The notes: generated by a model not told the origin, from the sequence alone. Positions 1 through 12,878 are shown, counted from the stretch's first letter. The stretch: 64,000 nt of DNA from Pterois miles (GCA_947000775.1 CAMQGK010000604.1:6998501-7062500), one strand, 5' to 3'. Program-made: numbers and translations.

Positions 1-2081
1 CAGGCCACAGTTAGCTGGTTAGCCGGGCATGGGAACTGGCTGGAGGCTGTCTCCCTCTTTGCTTCTGTCCTCTGGGAGCTTCTCTGGAAAACCACTCCAT
101 TATAGCTGTCAGGTGGCCGTTGGTTGATGTTACATTTCCACATGAATAAATAAATGTTCAGTGGTAATTTCCACTGGGTTTTGAAAAGTGAAGCCAATGC
201 TGAAGCGCCACAAACTTGCATTCTTTCTAATAGCCAGCTGGAGGCGACTCCTCCGATTGCAAACAGAAAGAGAGAAAATGAAAAAAAAGAGACAATGTCT
301 TATTCAGCATGCAAAAACCAACATGGCGACAACCAAAAACTCGAGGCTTCAAAACCATAGTCCACAAACCAATAGGTGATGTCACAGTGACTACGTCCAC
401 TTTTACGTCTTTGGTAATTTCACAATACAACACAATAATGATTCAAATTTTAGCCAGTTTTGTGTTTACAGCTCTAAACAGACAGTGTTAGGTAGTCTCT
501 GAAGCTGTCTTGGCTCAGAGGAAGTGATGCTTTTAACTATGTTAGGCATTTATTTAGAAGACACAGATGAGAGGATTGGACAAACAAAGCGCCAACTACA
601 GACTTCACTGGAAATGTGAGACAGCACAAAAATAAGACTCAGTCGAAAACAAGTATTTGTGTGGTCAGTCTGTCAATTTGTGGCTTGTCACGCTAATAGT
701 CAGTGGTGATGTTTATAATGTTACACTACACGTCCACCAGGTCCTGCGAGGACACTAGGGGACTAGAGGACACTTCTGCTTGCTGTTTCAAACAGGAAAC
801 AACTTGGCGGCCCGCACATAAACTTTCTGCGACTCTGTCTAAACACCAAAATATACTTCTGAAAACATCTGAAGTGACAACCAGGCGTTTGCCACCGTTG
901 AACTAGATCGCCAAGTTTGACAGCTTGGTCCAAGTTATGTGAGCCAGACACATCGCGCTGGACGGGTTCAGACCCTCTTCAGCTTGCCGCAACTTTCCCA
1001 CCATGCACTGGGCGATCGCTTCTCCTGGTTTCCATCTGTCACCAGATGTGGTGGAATGTGCCGATAGAGGAGCACTCGCGCCGATGAGGGGAACCACGGA
1101 CACGCCACCTGTTCTGGCCAATGAGGAAACTCCGACACTCGGCCAACTAATAGTGAAACTTCATTCATTCAGTGACAGACTTTAGCATTTGTGGAGCTGT
1201 CCCTTTGCAGTCCAGCCAAAAATGCTGTTTGATTGATGTGATAACCACCTCAAAAATATATATATTTGAATCATAGAAAACTATTTATAGAAAGCCGGGT
1301 ACAAACGTGTGGGTGTGTGTGTTTGTGTGTGAACCATAATGATAGACTGTGAGACTGGGGCCTAATAAAAAACAGAGGAGGATAAAATATTCGAGCTTTC
1401 CTTACTTTATCCGGCCTGGAGCTCAGACAGATAGACAGACAGAAAGCGCTCTTGACTTTTTCCATCTGAAATGAAGAAGTTATTTACAGAGAAAGGCAGA
1501 GGGTGAGAGAATGAGGAAGGCAAAGCTGCCAATATGTACATTTTCATTTCACACCAGTCAAGACTGATAGAAGTGAGCAGGAGAAAGTAGAAAAACATGA
1601 GAGGAGGAAGGAAGGAGGATATGTTTGCTTAGAGATGCTCTGAAAATAAAAATACAATCACAGCCACTCTGAAAGCCTGCAGATGTGTCACTTCATTAAA
1701 AAACCAGTATGAAGGAGTGATGGAAAGAAGGATGGAGGAGGTGTTAAAGAAAGAGAGGTGAAATCATAATATGTCCATATTTTAATTGTCCTGTCAAAGT
1801 GCCTTTCCATCAAACACAGACCCGCAAACATCACAAACACCTTCTCACCCTCATTCCCTTTTATATCTGCTGTATGAAGCGCCGTGTGTCTGCATTTCTT
1901 ACATTCACGGAGAGCTCCTCGTATCTTATGGTTTATCTCTTCCTCTCTCTGTTCATTCCTCATCAGATCTAATCTGAGCCGAGCGTGAGTGGCAAGGAAG
2001 GAAGTGTTTTCCGGCCCTGGGTGAGTTGCTCCTCTCACAGACCTCAGCCAAGTCTCAGCATGCCGTGGCATCGCTTACAAA
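1..2081. other. Non-coding, inferred tnfaip8l3 intron 1
   Basis: No exon, RNA gene or clear repeat was recognised. It is AT-rich unique-looking sequence with short chance open frames. Confidence 0.5.

Positions 2082-2136
<55 letters not shown>
2082..2136. repeat. (CA)n microsatellite
   Basis: Uninterrupted CA dinucleotides, about 27 units. Confidence 0.97.
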
Positions 2137-2142
<6 letters not shown>

Positions 2143-2454
2143 TCATCCGGGCTTTGCCAGCTTTCCCCATAACTTTGGCCTCCTGGTTTGTTTACTAGTT
2201 CACCCACTATAACGTAAAAGTGAGGCACTGGGAAGCTTCACATCACTAGAGGCTCCATCTGTCTCATGATGGAAGACGTATTCAAATCTTTTTCGTAAGT
2301 AATGTAGTAATATCACATTGTGAAACTACCCTTTACGTACATAATTATTTGGTAGTTCACCCTTTAACAAAACACACATTTAGAAACTCGTCCTGTTTAA
2401 AATTAAAAACTGAAAAGTAACTAAACGTGTCAGTTCAATGAAATGAAGTGAAAA

Positions 2455-2573
2455 AGTGGTGTAGAAGTATGAAGTAGCTTGTAATGAAAATGCTCAAGTA
2501 TTCGTATGTCAATATTGTATTTAAGTACAGTACTTGAGTAAATGTACTTTGTTATATTCCACCGCTGGGAATA
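2455..2573. repeat. Dispersed repeat with ACTTGAGTAAATGTACTT core
   Basis: It shares the TTAAGTACAGTACTTGAGTA-type core with about 55776-55890 (opposite orientation) and with weaker stretches at 15221-15310 and 15765-15860. It resembles a dispersed repeat of fish genomes; class not determined. Confidence 0.5.
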
Positions 2574-2916
2574 CAGGGTTCCCATGGAGCCTTAAAAATT
2601 GTAAAACTCAATAACCCAAATTTAAGGCCTCTAAATGTTTTAAAATCTCGTGAAATGTCTTAAATCCAATTTTGGCAGGAATTAAAAAAATTCATTAACA
2701 TTACTTTCATTTCAAAAGAAATGCATTATCTTGTTTTACATGTTTTGTTTTTTGAGTACACCGTAACAAAACTATAGAGCAGACCCAAAAGGGAATATAG
2801 AAATACAGATATAGATAGAATTTATCAGACTATTAGGTCTTAAATTGCATCCATAATGGTCTTAAAAAGTCTCAAAAAGACTTAAATTTGACTTGTTGAA
2901 ACCTGCAGATACCCTG
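2574..2916. mobile_element. hAT-like MITE
   Basis: It starts CAGGGTTCCCATGGAGCCTTAAAA and ends GCAGATACCCTG, short inverted termini of a familiar fish MITE with internal TTAAAAAGTCT-type motifs. It has no coding capacity. Target duplication not convincing. Confidence 0.55.
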
Positions 2917-5230
2917 TAATAACAGAAATTGCAAAATATCCAGAATGCATAACTTTACTCATCAGTATTTTATATAGTTCAATCAATTCAAAATCAAAGA
3001 AGCATGGCAACTTTTTAAATAAAGACTTTGTATTCAATGTATGTAATAATTATGTTTTTAACAGCCTTTATCAAACACCAGTCTAAAACAGCTGCAGCTA
3101 TTTCAGGCGGCTCAACAGTTTATATGTTTTCTAGACAGCAGAGATTAAGTTACAACTTGGAAGAGAGGTTGACGTAAAATGAAAGACGAAACCAAGTTAC
3201 AATGACACAAATACACTAAAATTAAGTATATCAAGCTTTTTGTATGCTAACAAATGAACTGAAATTGACTTTGCCGTTGACTTTGCTGTCACGTGCCTGG
3301 ACGTACATCAGGACTTTGGCTGTACAGCCCTATATTAGATATTTAGCATTTAAAGGAGTTAAATGCAAGATTGGGAGCATTTTAACTATGTCCTCGCGCT
3401 TCTCAACAGCTCAAAAAATGCACTAAAAGCACACATAGCCGGCCTGGTACGTCAATAAAGCACTGAACATGTTTCTCTGCTCAGGCAGACATCACTCCTC
3501 TACAGCTTTACATAGCAAATAATTGTGTGCAGCTATATTAATGTTCTGGATCCAGTTCCCATGTGTGAGGCAAACTTAGCATCCTAATGGGAAGCATTTG
3601 TTTTTTATTTTCAAATGACGAGGTGTTCAGACTCTACTAGCAGTACAGCAGTTGATAGTTTTTCAAGAAGACAGATGAAACAAACCGTCAGTGAGGACAT
3701 AACATGGAGTTATAAATGTTATGGGAGCAAAGGTTGGTCAGGAGAAGGGGGTGGGGTTTTAGACGTCTACGCCACCTCAATTAAAAGGTTGCTTTCCATT
3801 TGACCGGAGTGATAAAACAGGATACACTTTGAGCTTTCACTGTGCATGACACGCTTTAGTGTAAAGCCAAAGTGCTGCTGCTCACTTGGCTGCCAACCCA
3901 CCACTAACTAATGACCAGGAAATAACTGTGGTTCACACACACACACACTCACATAAACACACACACACATTTGTAGATTTGTTCCTGACTTTCAGTGACT
4001 ACATTCCTTGTTTAAACTTAACCCTCTCCGCTACCAGCCGAAACCGAATCCTCCCACGAGTTAATTCAAATCCCAGTTTCTCTCTGTTGTTATTATTGCC
4101 CATGAAATGTCTGAACCCACAAATGTAATTACCACATTTGCTTCTTGTCTGTTCCGCTGTCTTCCACCTCCCAGAGGCAAACCATTGTGGATGTACGCTA
4201 AAAGCAACTTAATATGGCACACTGCTACACTGACTCTTGCCATATACAGCACTGTGCCGAACACGGGCACTTTTTCCTATCATAACCTTATGCTATAATC
4301 AGCATAGTTAGCTCAGTTGTGCCAAAGTTAAGTGTGAAAAGCTTTGTGTGTAATTACCTCCCACTCTGCCTCGGTTTCTGTCGCCTTTTTGCTGCCTTAA
4401 TCGGTATGTGGGAGAGAAAAAGTCTTCCTTTAAGTTGATATAATCTGCATGTGAGGTTATATTAGGAGACGGCAAACTGTAAGGGCTTGTACTGAACCGT
4501 AAAGTCTAAGTTGAAACCAGAAACCGTACCTAAAATAAACACATAACTTTCCTCAAGATCTTTTATCAATGATTGTGAAATTTCAGTCAACACAAGTGAA
4601 GAAATAATACAAGTTCCTGCATCACAGATCTGGATACCTGTACAGGCTCAATGCCCCACTGACGCCAGCCTAGGTTACCCTTAATACACACTGCCCTCCC
4701 TCAAATAGTTCGCCTCTCACACCAGGCGCCACTAGTGACTGTCTGCTTCGCTCTGACTGGCCCTCCAGTGAAACCACAGCCTTCTCCTCCTCCTGAGTGT
4801 GTTTCTATGTCAAAATGCCTCTGCGGTCTAATTTTATGTCTCAGTATTGGCTCAGTCGTGAGGAAACAATCCCCCCTCCAAATGTCCCACAAACACTATG
4901 AAATGTCACAGTACTATTGTGTCAATGAATGCAGGCGCATACAACGGAAAAGACGCCAGTCCGGTCAGGGACCTGCGAGTTATAGGTTTTGTCTTTCGCT
5001 GCAGCTAGAGGGGAAAAAAGCACTTTCTCCTGCGTCGTCTTTTCCACTTACGGCTTCGCTCCTCTTTTCTATTTTTTTTTCTCAGTTCATGTTACAATTT
5101 TCCAGAACCAGCTCCTGGTGTCTCGTGTGTGTGGAGGGCTGGGGTGCAGTAAGCACTCTCCATCTGTGGGCCAGATTAAAGGCGGAGGAAAAAAATCAGG
5201 GATGCATGTGTTGGGAGACGGAGCAAGAAA

Positions 5231-5231
<1 letters not shown>

Positions 5232-5269
<38 letters not shown>
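5232..5269. repeat. (GT)n microsatellite
   Basis: About 19 GT units. Confidence 0.95.
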
Positions 5270-5271
<2 letters not shown>

Positions 5272-6900
5272 GAGTGTTACAGTGTGTGCAGGGCCGGCCC
5301 ACTCTGCCGGTCTCTCATGTGTAAAGCATGTGGCCAGTTTGCCAACATGGCAGCCATGAGGCAGAAGCTCTCCTCTGATTGCAGGGTGCTCCTGGCCCGC
5401 TCTAATGCAGCACTGGTCTCTGAAGTGTTTGTGGAAGTGTGGATTAGTGGCAATTAACACGGGCAACAGAGAAGTAGTGTTTGTTAGTATGTGAATGTGA
5501 AGATCACCTGGCCGAAGATTAGATTTCAGTTTTGTCATCAAACATCTGCAGCTTTTTTTGTTTATAATAGAACCACAGCGGCAGCCCTCATGGCCGTATG
5601 CGTCATACAGCTGTTATTACAACAGCTGCTCTTTTCAACAGCTTTCCATAGAAAATCTGAAGTAAATACAAACGTCCGTAAATAGCTCGGAGGACGGCAG
5701 ATCGGCGTTATAGTCAGTTGCATCACCATGAAGAGCCAAAAGTAGACTGTGGGCTGATAATTCACCAGCACAATGCCAGACAAATATAACAACTTAAACA
5801 ATATCCACACCAGAAAGCAGAAGTATCATTTCTTTAGTGAAACTCAAATGGTTCAAGGTTCTTTATTTTTCCTTTGTAAATTACATCGAAGCAGTTGATG
5901 GCAATGAAAGACTTTGGTTCCTTCAACAATGCTCATAAAATGTGTATATATAAAAAGGGAAATCACACAAGTAAAAGTAGAAGCAAAATGATAATCCAAG
6001 GCATGAAACAGTGCAGTTACAATAATGGGCTTCAATTTAAATAAAATATGAAATAGTGACATAAATGTAAATTTGTAATTTTGAGGATGACAGTATTTCA
6101 GATGGGAAAAGTGTGCAGAAACAGGATGTACAGTAGTGTGCATATGCACGATGAGAAGTAATATATGTACACAGAGGTGTTAACAGGAGGGAAGTGGGTG
6201 TAGAGAAATAATACATATACACCTTGTAAAAAACTGTGTAAAGTATATAAAGGTAAATAAAGGTTGTGCAACTAGAGTGCTACAGGAATGTGTCCCAAAA
6301 CCCAGAAATGAGTTAGCATTTTAGCATTTCTGGTTCCTTGGGATTTTAGTTAGTTGCCTGAAATAAGGTCTGTGGTTAATACAAGCTGAAGTGATTTTTG
6401 TGTTATATTCTACAATATAAAATACGTCAGTAAATATCCCAGTTGTGAATTTTGAAGTTTTTATATGTCTACTGTGTCTATGGCTGCTAACAAGTACAGC
6501 CTTGTTGTGAACACTTCACACTGGAAAAATCATAAAATTTGTGTTAATTTGTGAAGATTATTTGGCTGAAAAAAAAACTGTATCATAAATGTTTGTTTGC
6601 CACAGAGCTTATTTTGTGCAACATAATGGAAAAATCCCATTGGCTTTTTGTCGAGGGAACCAGAGTGAAGCTAACTAACAGCTGGCTTACAGAAATATGT
6701 CATCCCTGCAGGACTGTATTGTGCGATGTGGACTACAGTCCTGCAGCAAGAGCAGGTGTGTTGACAACCAGCCTCGCTTTGACTCATAATGAGGTGTGGT
6801 CATCTCCACTCCACCACAGGAAGGACTACTGGATGAATCAGTGTATGGTCAGCGGCGTGCTCATTGCATGACTGGATGATTATGGTAAAAATTGTGCGCC

Positions 6901-6904
<4 letters not shown>

Positions 6905-6957
<53 letters not shown>
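6905..6957. repeat. (TG)n microsatellite
   Basis: About 26 TG units. Confidence 0.96.
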
Positions 6958-6959
<2 letters not shown>

Positions 6960-7487
6960 GGTCTAAAGGGTATTTCTCTCAGAGTACGTAGTTACAGCTG
7001 AGCTCTCTGTCGATCTTTGTGCTTTAACACAACAAAAGGTACAGAGAACACAGTGAAGAAAAAACAATTACTGCTGTTCTCCATAGTCCAAAACCTGAGT
7101 CTCACATGGTAACTTGTCATAAAAAAGACTCTAAAGCACACGTCTTCTCTGAAACATCTCAGTTTTTTTTCTTACATTCCCGGTTTGAGATGTCTGGACA
7201 AACATCAGTAATGCTGAATCATTTCCACTACAGCTTAAAACGTAGAAAAGCTTTCAGCAGGCACCTCAGCAGCGAGGATCACATTTTGGTGTAATAGTCC
7301 AAGTGCAAGGATCTTTTAAGTAAGCTGTATATTTGAATGTACAACCTACATTTACCTGAGAGACAGTCAGAGCGAAGAGGAACAGGTAACAACCTGAACA
7401 TGAAACACACTTGGTGTTACTGCTTTATCCAACTCCAGCTCCAAGAGTTGTAAATTTCTCATCATGAGTTTTAATGTATACTGCTAT

Positions 7488-8095
7488 TTAAAGGAGTAAT
7501 ATGTAAGTTTATTAGCAAAAATGGAATATAATATCCATAACTATATTTTCATTAGTGTACAATCACCATCCATCCATCCATCCATCCATCGTCAACCGCT
7601 TATCCCGTTAGGGGTCGCGGGGGGGCTGGAGCCGATCCCAGCTGGCATTGGGCGAAGGCGGGGTTCACCCTGGACAGGTCGCCAGTCCATCGCAGGGCAC
7701 ATAGAGACAGACAACATATAGACAGACAACCATTCACACTCACACCCACACCTACGGGCAATTTAGAGTCATCAATTAACCTAAACTGCATGTCTTTGGA
7801 CTGTGGGAGGAAGCCGGAGCACCCGGAGAAAACCCACGCTTACACGGGGAGAACATGCAAACTCCGTGTACAATCACCGGAAACTAAAAATCATTGTGTT
7901 TGTGTTCGCTTAGAACGAGTCCTTCATATCTACATAGGGAGCAGGTCCTACATAGAGTCCGCCATGTTTCTACAGTAGCAAAGAATGGACAAACCACACA
8001 CTGGCTCCAGAGAGAGCGTTTTTATGTTATCTGAAGGCCACTGTAGTTCTCTGCTTGTGAAATTGTGGTGTAAATCCTACACACTGTGCCTTTAA
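7488..8095. mobile_element. TTAA-flanked MITE, interrupted by a SINE
   Basis: The left end TTAAAGGAGTAATATGTAAG and the right end CCTACACACTGTGCCTTTAA are diverged inverted termini between TTAA tetranucleotides, suggesting piggyBac-type insertion. The middle contains TCCGCCATGTTTCTACAGTA, typical of a common fish MITE. A SINE (7568-7865) sits inside, so this element is the older one. Confidence 0.65.
7568..7865 (-). mobile_element. 5'-truncated SINE with (TGGA)n tail and 13-bp target duplication
   Basis: Read on the minus strand it ends in CCCCTAACGGGATAAGCGG, then GATGGA repeats. A perfect 13-bp duplication GTGTACAATCACC flanks it (7555-7567 and 7866-7878), which shows target-primed retrotransposition. 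The tRNA-like head with A and B boxes is missing. Confidence 0.85.
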
Positions 8096-8196
8096 TTTAT
8101 TTTTTTTTTCTTGTTCCTATGGCAACAAAATGAAAAACACAAAATCACACACCAGTATTTTATGTTTCAATGTGCATCCATGGATGACCAAAACCT

Positions 8197-8223
8197 ATCT
8201 ATCTATCTATCTATCTATCTATC
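8197..8223. repeat. (CTAT)n microsatellite
   Basis: Tandem CTAT tetranucleotides. Confidence 0.9.
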
Positions 8224-9139
8224 ACTGCATGTTTACCGCTTGACTTCCCATGTTGAAAACACTACCTTACAGGTGTCACTTGGAGGCAACATAACCTGCA
8301 GCTGAATGGACCGAGGTCAGCCATGTCCTCTGGGGCATTGTGGGAAATGTAGAACTGAAGAAAAATGCAAGATCGGTTGAGAGACAGTTGGTTCAGCAGC
8401 AAGTGTTACACAGAAATGTACCAAACATCACTAATTGCTAATAAAGACTGAGGGTGAATTTAAGGGAACTCTAAGGTGTCAGTGTCACTCTCTAAGAGCT
8501 GGAGGGCCACCTGAAACAAAACACCTCAATATTTACACTGCTGAAGTTTAGTGCCAGAATACACATTAAAGACATAGATCAATGACACATCCCTCATCCA
8601 CACATCCAGGAGGAATACGGGTCATGTTTGTGTACAGCAATGCTTTCAAAATACGACTGTTTTCTGTTTTCACAATACATTTGCTCAGGTTTCTTTGGGA
8701 CATTTGACCTTATGAAGCCAGCTATACAAGTTTTTTTTTTTCAACGACACTAGAAACTGCAGCATAGCCACAAAGCACGATGCATTTTGAGTATGAGTCA
8801 GGCACTCGCTTTCTTTCTGGGATAAATGTCATTCTGCTTTTGCTCTCACGTCACTCTTCCTTTTTCAACTTGTGTAACATTGTTTTTACGCTAAAAAAGA
8901 CACGGCTGCAAGAGTAAAACCCAAAGACTATGTCGCTTCAGATTGCCGGAGGCTTCGATAGATCACAGCATCTGTAGGAGGATGAAAAATGTTTCCGTGA
9001 TTTACCTCTGGCTCAGTCTCTGGAAAACAGTGTACATCACTTCACATGAAAGTGAAATGGATAAAGCCTCTGCCTCAGTCTGCGTAAAATCAGCAGATGT
9101 TACAGATGTGTCATCACGTACTGATGAAGTGTCTAAAAC
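8224..9139. other. Non-coding, inferred tnfaip8l3 intron 1
   Basis: No exon or recognisable repeat seen. Confidence 0.45.
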
Positions 9140-9850
9140 TTTCTGGCTCCTCATATGTTTTTGTGTCTGAGTGACTGATGGGGACAACACTTCTTGAAAC
9201 TGGTCCAGTATTAATGGTGAACGAACTGTCATGTAATAATTTGGGGCAACCTGACACCGTAATGTACATTCACTAAAAGTGTTTTTCTTTGCCACTAACA
9301 AGCTCAGATTGTTATTAAAAGTGTATGACAACATTATGGAAAGGACCCTACAGAGAAACGAAAGGTTTTTCTTACCTTTCGCTTTCTGTTTGTTATTGTG
9401 TCTTGTGAGTAGTTGCTGGAAGACAACCATGGAAACGTGAGTAAGAGTTGGAGAGAGGACTGCTGATGTTGTCAGTTTGTTGTGTTGAAGTACAGAAAAC
9501 AGCTAAGTGTTACCTAAAAGATTTGCAGTTTCATGGCAATGACAATGTGGATGCAAAGCGAGATTTCAGAGCGAGGCTTCTCTGAACGAGACACATAATA
9601 ACACGCAGACTGGATTAACGTAAGAAAAACATTTTATTTTTCGGCAGGGTCCTTTCCATAATGTTGTCGGTGGCAAAAACAAGCACTTTTAGTGGACGTA
9701 AACTGACGTTACCAACTTGCTTCAAGTGATTACATTACGGCTCATTTAGCAGCTGGTGGCTGCAGTGTTCTCCCTCAGAACTGGACCGGTTTCAAAAGTG
9801 TTGTCTCCATTAGTGACTTAGACACAAAAACATGAGAAGAAACGTGGATC
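9140..9850. mobile_element. Fold-back (long inverted repeat) element
   Basis: A perfect 23-bp inverted pair (9327-9349 and 9646-9668) forms the inner end of arms that keep matching outward for about 180 bp. One example is GGGGACAACACTTCTTGAAA near 9180 against the reverse complement of TTTCAAAAGTGTTGTCTCC near 9790. The central loop is about 300 nt. No coding frame. Confidence 0.7.
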
Positions 9851-10857
9851 CAGGTTGAAAAATACCAAAGTTATCCTTTAAGGTTGCTCTCTCTTTGCAA
9901 ATGGACCGACAGACAGACAATGAGCCAGATGGACAGACAGATGGTCGAGTTCAACAGAGCATCATTAACATACAAACAGCCACACCATCATCAACATCAC
10001 ACGACCACTAAATATGTCCATTATTTAACACCTAGCAGATCTGCTAATAGTATCCAGGGACAGCCCATACATGTGTCTAGTGAACAACACAAACCCACAT
10101 CTCTCCAATGGAGGATAAAGTCATTTAAAAGCAGCAGTTTGAATCTTTACAAGGAGTATGTTAAAACGGTATTTAGCTGTTCCAGTATGCTGCGCTGCGT
10201 TATGAAAACCTCCTGGAGGCACATTTGATTCACGATCTTTGAACTTATCTCCAGAAGGCCGTTTCATCTCCTGGCTTGAATCCTCCGCAGGATCTCATTT
10301 CAATAAATCGCCCACTCGCTTGGAATGCTGGGAAACATCCAATGACAGACACTAAACTACAAAATGTAAATAAATCATTGCTTTGCTTTCACTCTGAGAC
10401 CATTAAACAACTTGCAGTAAACTGTGAGTCTCGGCGTCGCCGTCCTCCCTGCTGGTGGCGAGACGCACCGCAGAGAAGGGAGCTTGTGCCCTCTCTGTAG
10501 CTGGATGTGTTGATGAACAAACTGGCCGCACGTGTCGGAGCTTGCCTGTTCCTGGTGGTGACTGAGCCGGCTCTCATCTCTCTGCCAGTCACCAGCATCA
10601 CAGTGTACATGCAGCACAACAGCTCAGCGATGGGCTGCAGTTACTGGATTAAAGTGACTTTTTAAAACTTGGGTTAGGGTTAGGTACAACCCTGGTGATA
10701 AAATATGTGAATGTTGATGGTTTAGTACCTGATAAAAATGCTGAAAAACAGGCAGAAATAAGTCACTGCCCCTCTGGATAAACTCACACACTATGTAGAA
10801 TGTATTAAGATATCAGTAAACTGATGTTGTAGTTGCAGTACTGGTCTCGAGGCTTAC
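9851..10857. other. Non-coding, tnfaip8l3 intron 1 beside its first exon
   Basis: No coding sequence recognised. A short GGGTTAGGGTTAGG run lies at about 10670-10684; it is too short to call telomeric. Confidence 0.45.
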
Positions 10858-10903
10858 CTGGAGACAGGTCTCCGTCACTCTGCTCTCCGGAGTCCGAATC
10901 CAT
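10858..10903 (-). CDS. tnfaip8l3: TNFAIP8-like protein 3, first coding exon only (partial)
   Basis: The exon reads MDSDSGEQSDGDLSP plus the first base of a Gly codon, then a strong donor (CAG|GTAAGC, intron starting at 10857). The start MDSDSGEQS matches the internal start I remember in human TNFAIP8L3 (TIPE3), just before the TIPE lipid-binding fold. TIPE3 is known as a phosphoinositide transfer protein acting in PI3K signalling. The ATG has a good context (A at -3, G at +4). The frame stays open upstream to 11068, so an N-terminally extended form like the human one is possible. The second coding exon, which carries the whole helical domain, is not in the window, so it must lie left of position 1 and intron 1 must exceed 10.8 kb. 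Its place beside aromatase matches the human neighbourhood. Identification rests on a 15-residue match plus synteny. Confidence 0.72.
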
Positions 10904-11405
10904 CTTCCCCTGCAGGCTGCAGAAGCTCTCTGATTCCTCTTTCTTCTTGTTCCCTTTCCTCTCAAGAGACTCTTCTGATTTCTTCACCCAGAGGGAAAAA
11001 AATGCAATTTCTTGTATTCGTTTCTTCTTCTCCTGGTGAGCTAAACTTCCCCTCCCAGCCTGGATCACTGCAGCTGTGAGAGGAATGCTACTGGGCTGAT
11101 TTGCTGAGCTGTCCTCCTTTTTCCCTTTGCTCTCCTCTCTTCTCCTGACTCTCTCAGTTTCCCTCTTTCCTTTTCTCTCTCATCTACTTTGCCTGATGCT
11201 CCCTCCCCTCGTTCACTCTCGGTCCGTCCCCCTCTCGATTTCTCCCTCCCTACTTGGTCCCTCCTCCTCCTCCTCCTCTCATTCGGTGCTGTCACACTCA
11301 GCCTCTTCACGCTTTCTCCACTCAAACTCTTTCTCTACCTCTTTCTGTATGCTGTAAGTGCCGTCTCTTCCTCTCTCTCTCTCTCTCTCTCTCCCTCCCT
11401 CCCTC
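10904..11405 (-). promoter_or_regulatory. tnfaip8l3: 5' flank and possible 5' UTR of tnfaip8l3, pyrimidine/purine-asymmetric
   Basis: Upstream of the first tnfaip8l3 exon, 10904-11068 stays open in the same frame. Beyond it, about 11110-11405 is almost pure C/T on the plus strand (purines on the gene strand), ending in a (CT)n tract at about 11372-11405. No TATA box was recognised. Such polypurine stretches are common near vertebrate promoters, but the promoter role is inferred only from position. Confidence 0.35.
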
Positions 11406-12878
11406 TGTCTCTGGGTAAGAGTGCAGCCTGTGTTTTAGCAGAGACTCATTCATGGCAACTTGAAATTCATCTCCAGCAGTAAAAATCCCATGACCCCTTG
11501 TTAGTGGCTGTTATAAAATCAGTCACTTACGACCTGTGGTGGTCACATGAAGTCAGGCTAGGTTACTGTTTTACTTTCTACAGTAATCATTGGATGGATT
11601 TCACATGTGTAGGGTCATTTAAATGTGACAGGAAAGTCCTTTCTGGGTACATGATGATGGACTTGAGAGGAAAAATCCACCCAAAGTCACATCACATCAT
11701 TATCTGTAGCATACTACATATTTAGATTGCCCTTCTGTCTTGCGGTAATTTATTTACCTTCACTGGTTCCACGGACTTGCTGCTTGTTTTTGATAGACGC
11801 TCAAGGGTGCTCCAGCATTTCATATCCTGTCAACAAACAGCAGTGTTGATTTTCTGATCACTCAGCTTATGAATGCCAACTCAGTGTCAGCGTGTCCTTG
11901 AATGCCCCGCTGAGAGAGTGTTCACAACACTTGCTGCTTTAAAAGGTGTCACCATTCAACAGGTATATAACTTGAAGAATGATATGAGATTGTTGGTGTA
12001 TCTGTCTCCGAGCAGATTTAAGTCTTTAGAAAGTTTGGTGAACTTACATAAAACTTATATAACATAGTTTACAATAATCCAAACCTTACATTTCTTCTTC
12101 CCATTGTAAAGTAATCACAATATGCAGTAGTAACGAACCTGCAGATTCTCAACAAACCAGTCTCAACAAAGGACAAAAGAGAGCAACACAGGGAATGTTT
12201 AAAAGCTTATTGTATTATTTATTATAAACACTACAAAACACTAAAATCAAGGCGAAATCACTTGTCTTGTGGCAGTACTAATTATGCTTTATTACTAAAG
12301 AAAGAAGGGAAAGCAGTGTTAGTGTCGTACTATAGACAGTCTAAGGCCAATGGTCACCTGCGCTGCAGCGTAGTTGCTTCCTCAGTCCATTTCAATCAGG
12401 ACAGACACCATACTGAATGAACAATCATTTATTACGTGGTGCCTAATAAAATGAATAATGCAATGTCTTTGGAGATTAGACTCCATCGTGATGCAGTATA
12501 TTAAAAGGTGCAGTGATGCCATGTGTAGATTAGGTACTGTATATCGCCCCTGAAGTCTAGACGGTGGTGGTGGTGAAGGGAGATGCTGAAAATCCAATGA
12601 AGGGATGTGGAGCAGGACTGGCCACTGAATATGGGTAGAGGCGGGTTGCATTGGTCCATACTGAAATGACAACTGACAGCAGCAGAGAGAACGGTTTTAA
12701 AATTTGACAGCAACGATATGATTGGCTCTGGGACATCGTGGCGGAATCTGGTTGGTTAACTAAGGGTGAAGCGCCCAAAGTCAGCTGATAGAGGAGGAGC
12801 CAGTGAGAGATAGAGACTGACAAGATTATGAATGAATGAGTGTAAAGAGGGTCTTCCTGGCTGAACGTAGAAGCTTCA
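11406..12878. other. Intergenic, nothing recognised
   Basis: No exon, RNA gene or clear repeat; only scattered chance frames. Confidence 0.45.

Larger units (their letters stand above)
2917..7487. other. Non-coding, inferred tnfaip8l3 intron 1, with microsatellites
   Basis: Holds a (GT)n tract at 5232-5269, a (TG)n tract at 6905-6957 and short CA runs near 3934-3970. The stretch 5855-6260 is AT-rich and vaguely like a LINE 3' end, but I cannot place it. No exon recognised. Confidence 0.5.

Noticed and set aside
4735..5271. Open frame of 178 codons on the plus strand
   Set aside because: No recognised domain or splice context, and it runs into a GT microsatellite giving an artificial Cys-Val tail; a chance frame.
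11065..11325. Arg/Glu-rich frame upstream of tnfaip8l3 on the minus strand
   Set aside because: Produced by the purine-only composition of the strand; no homology.
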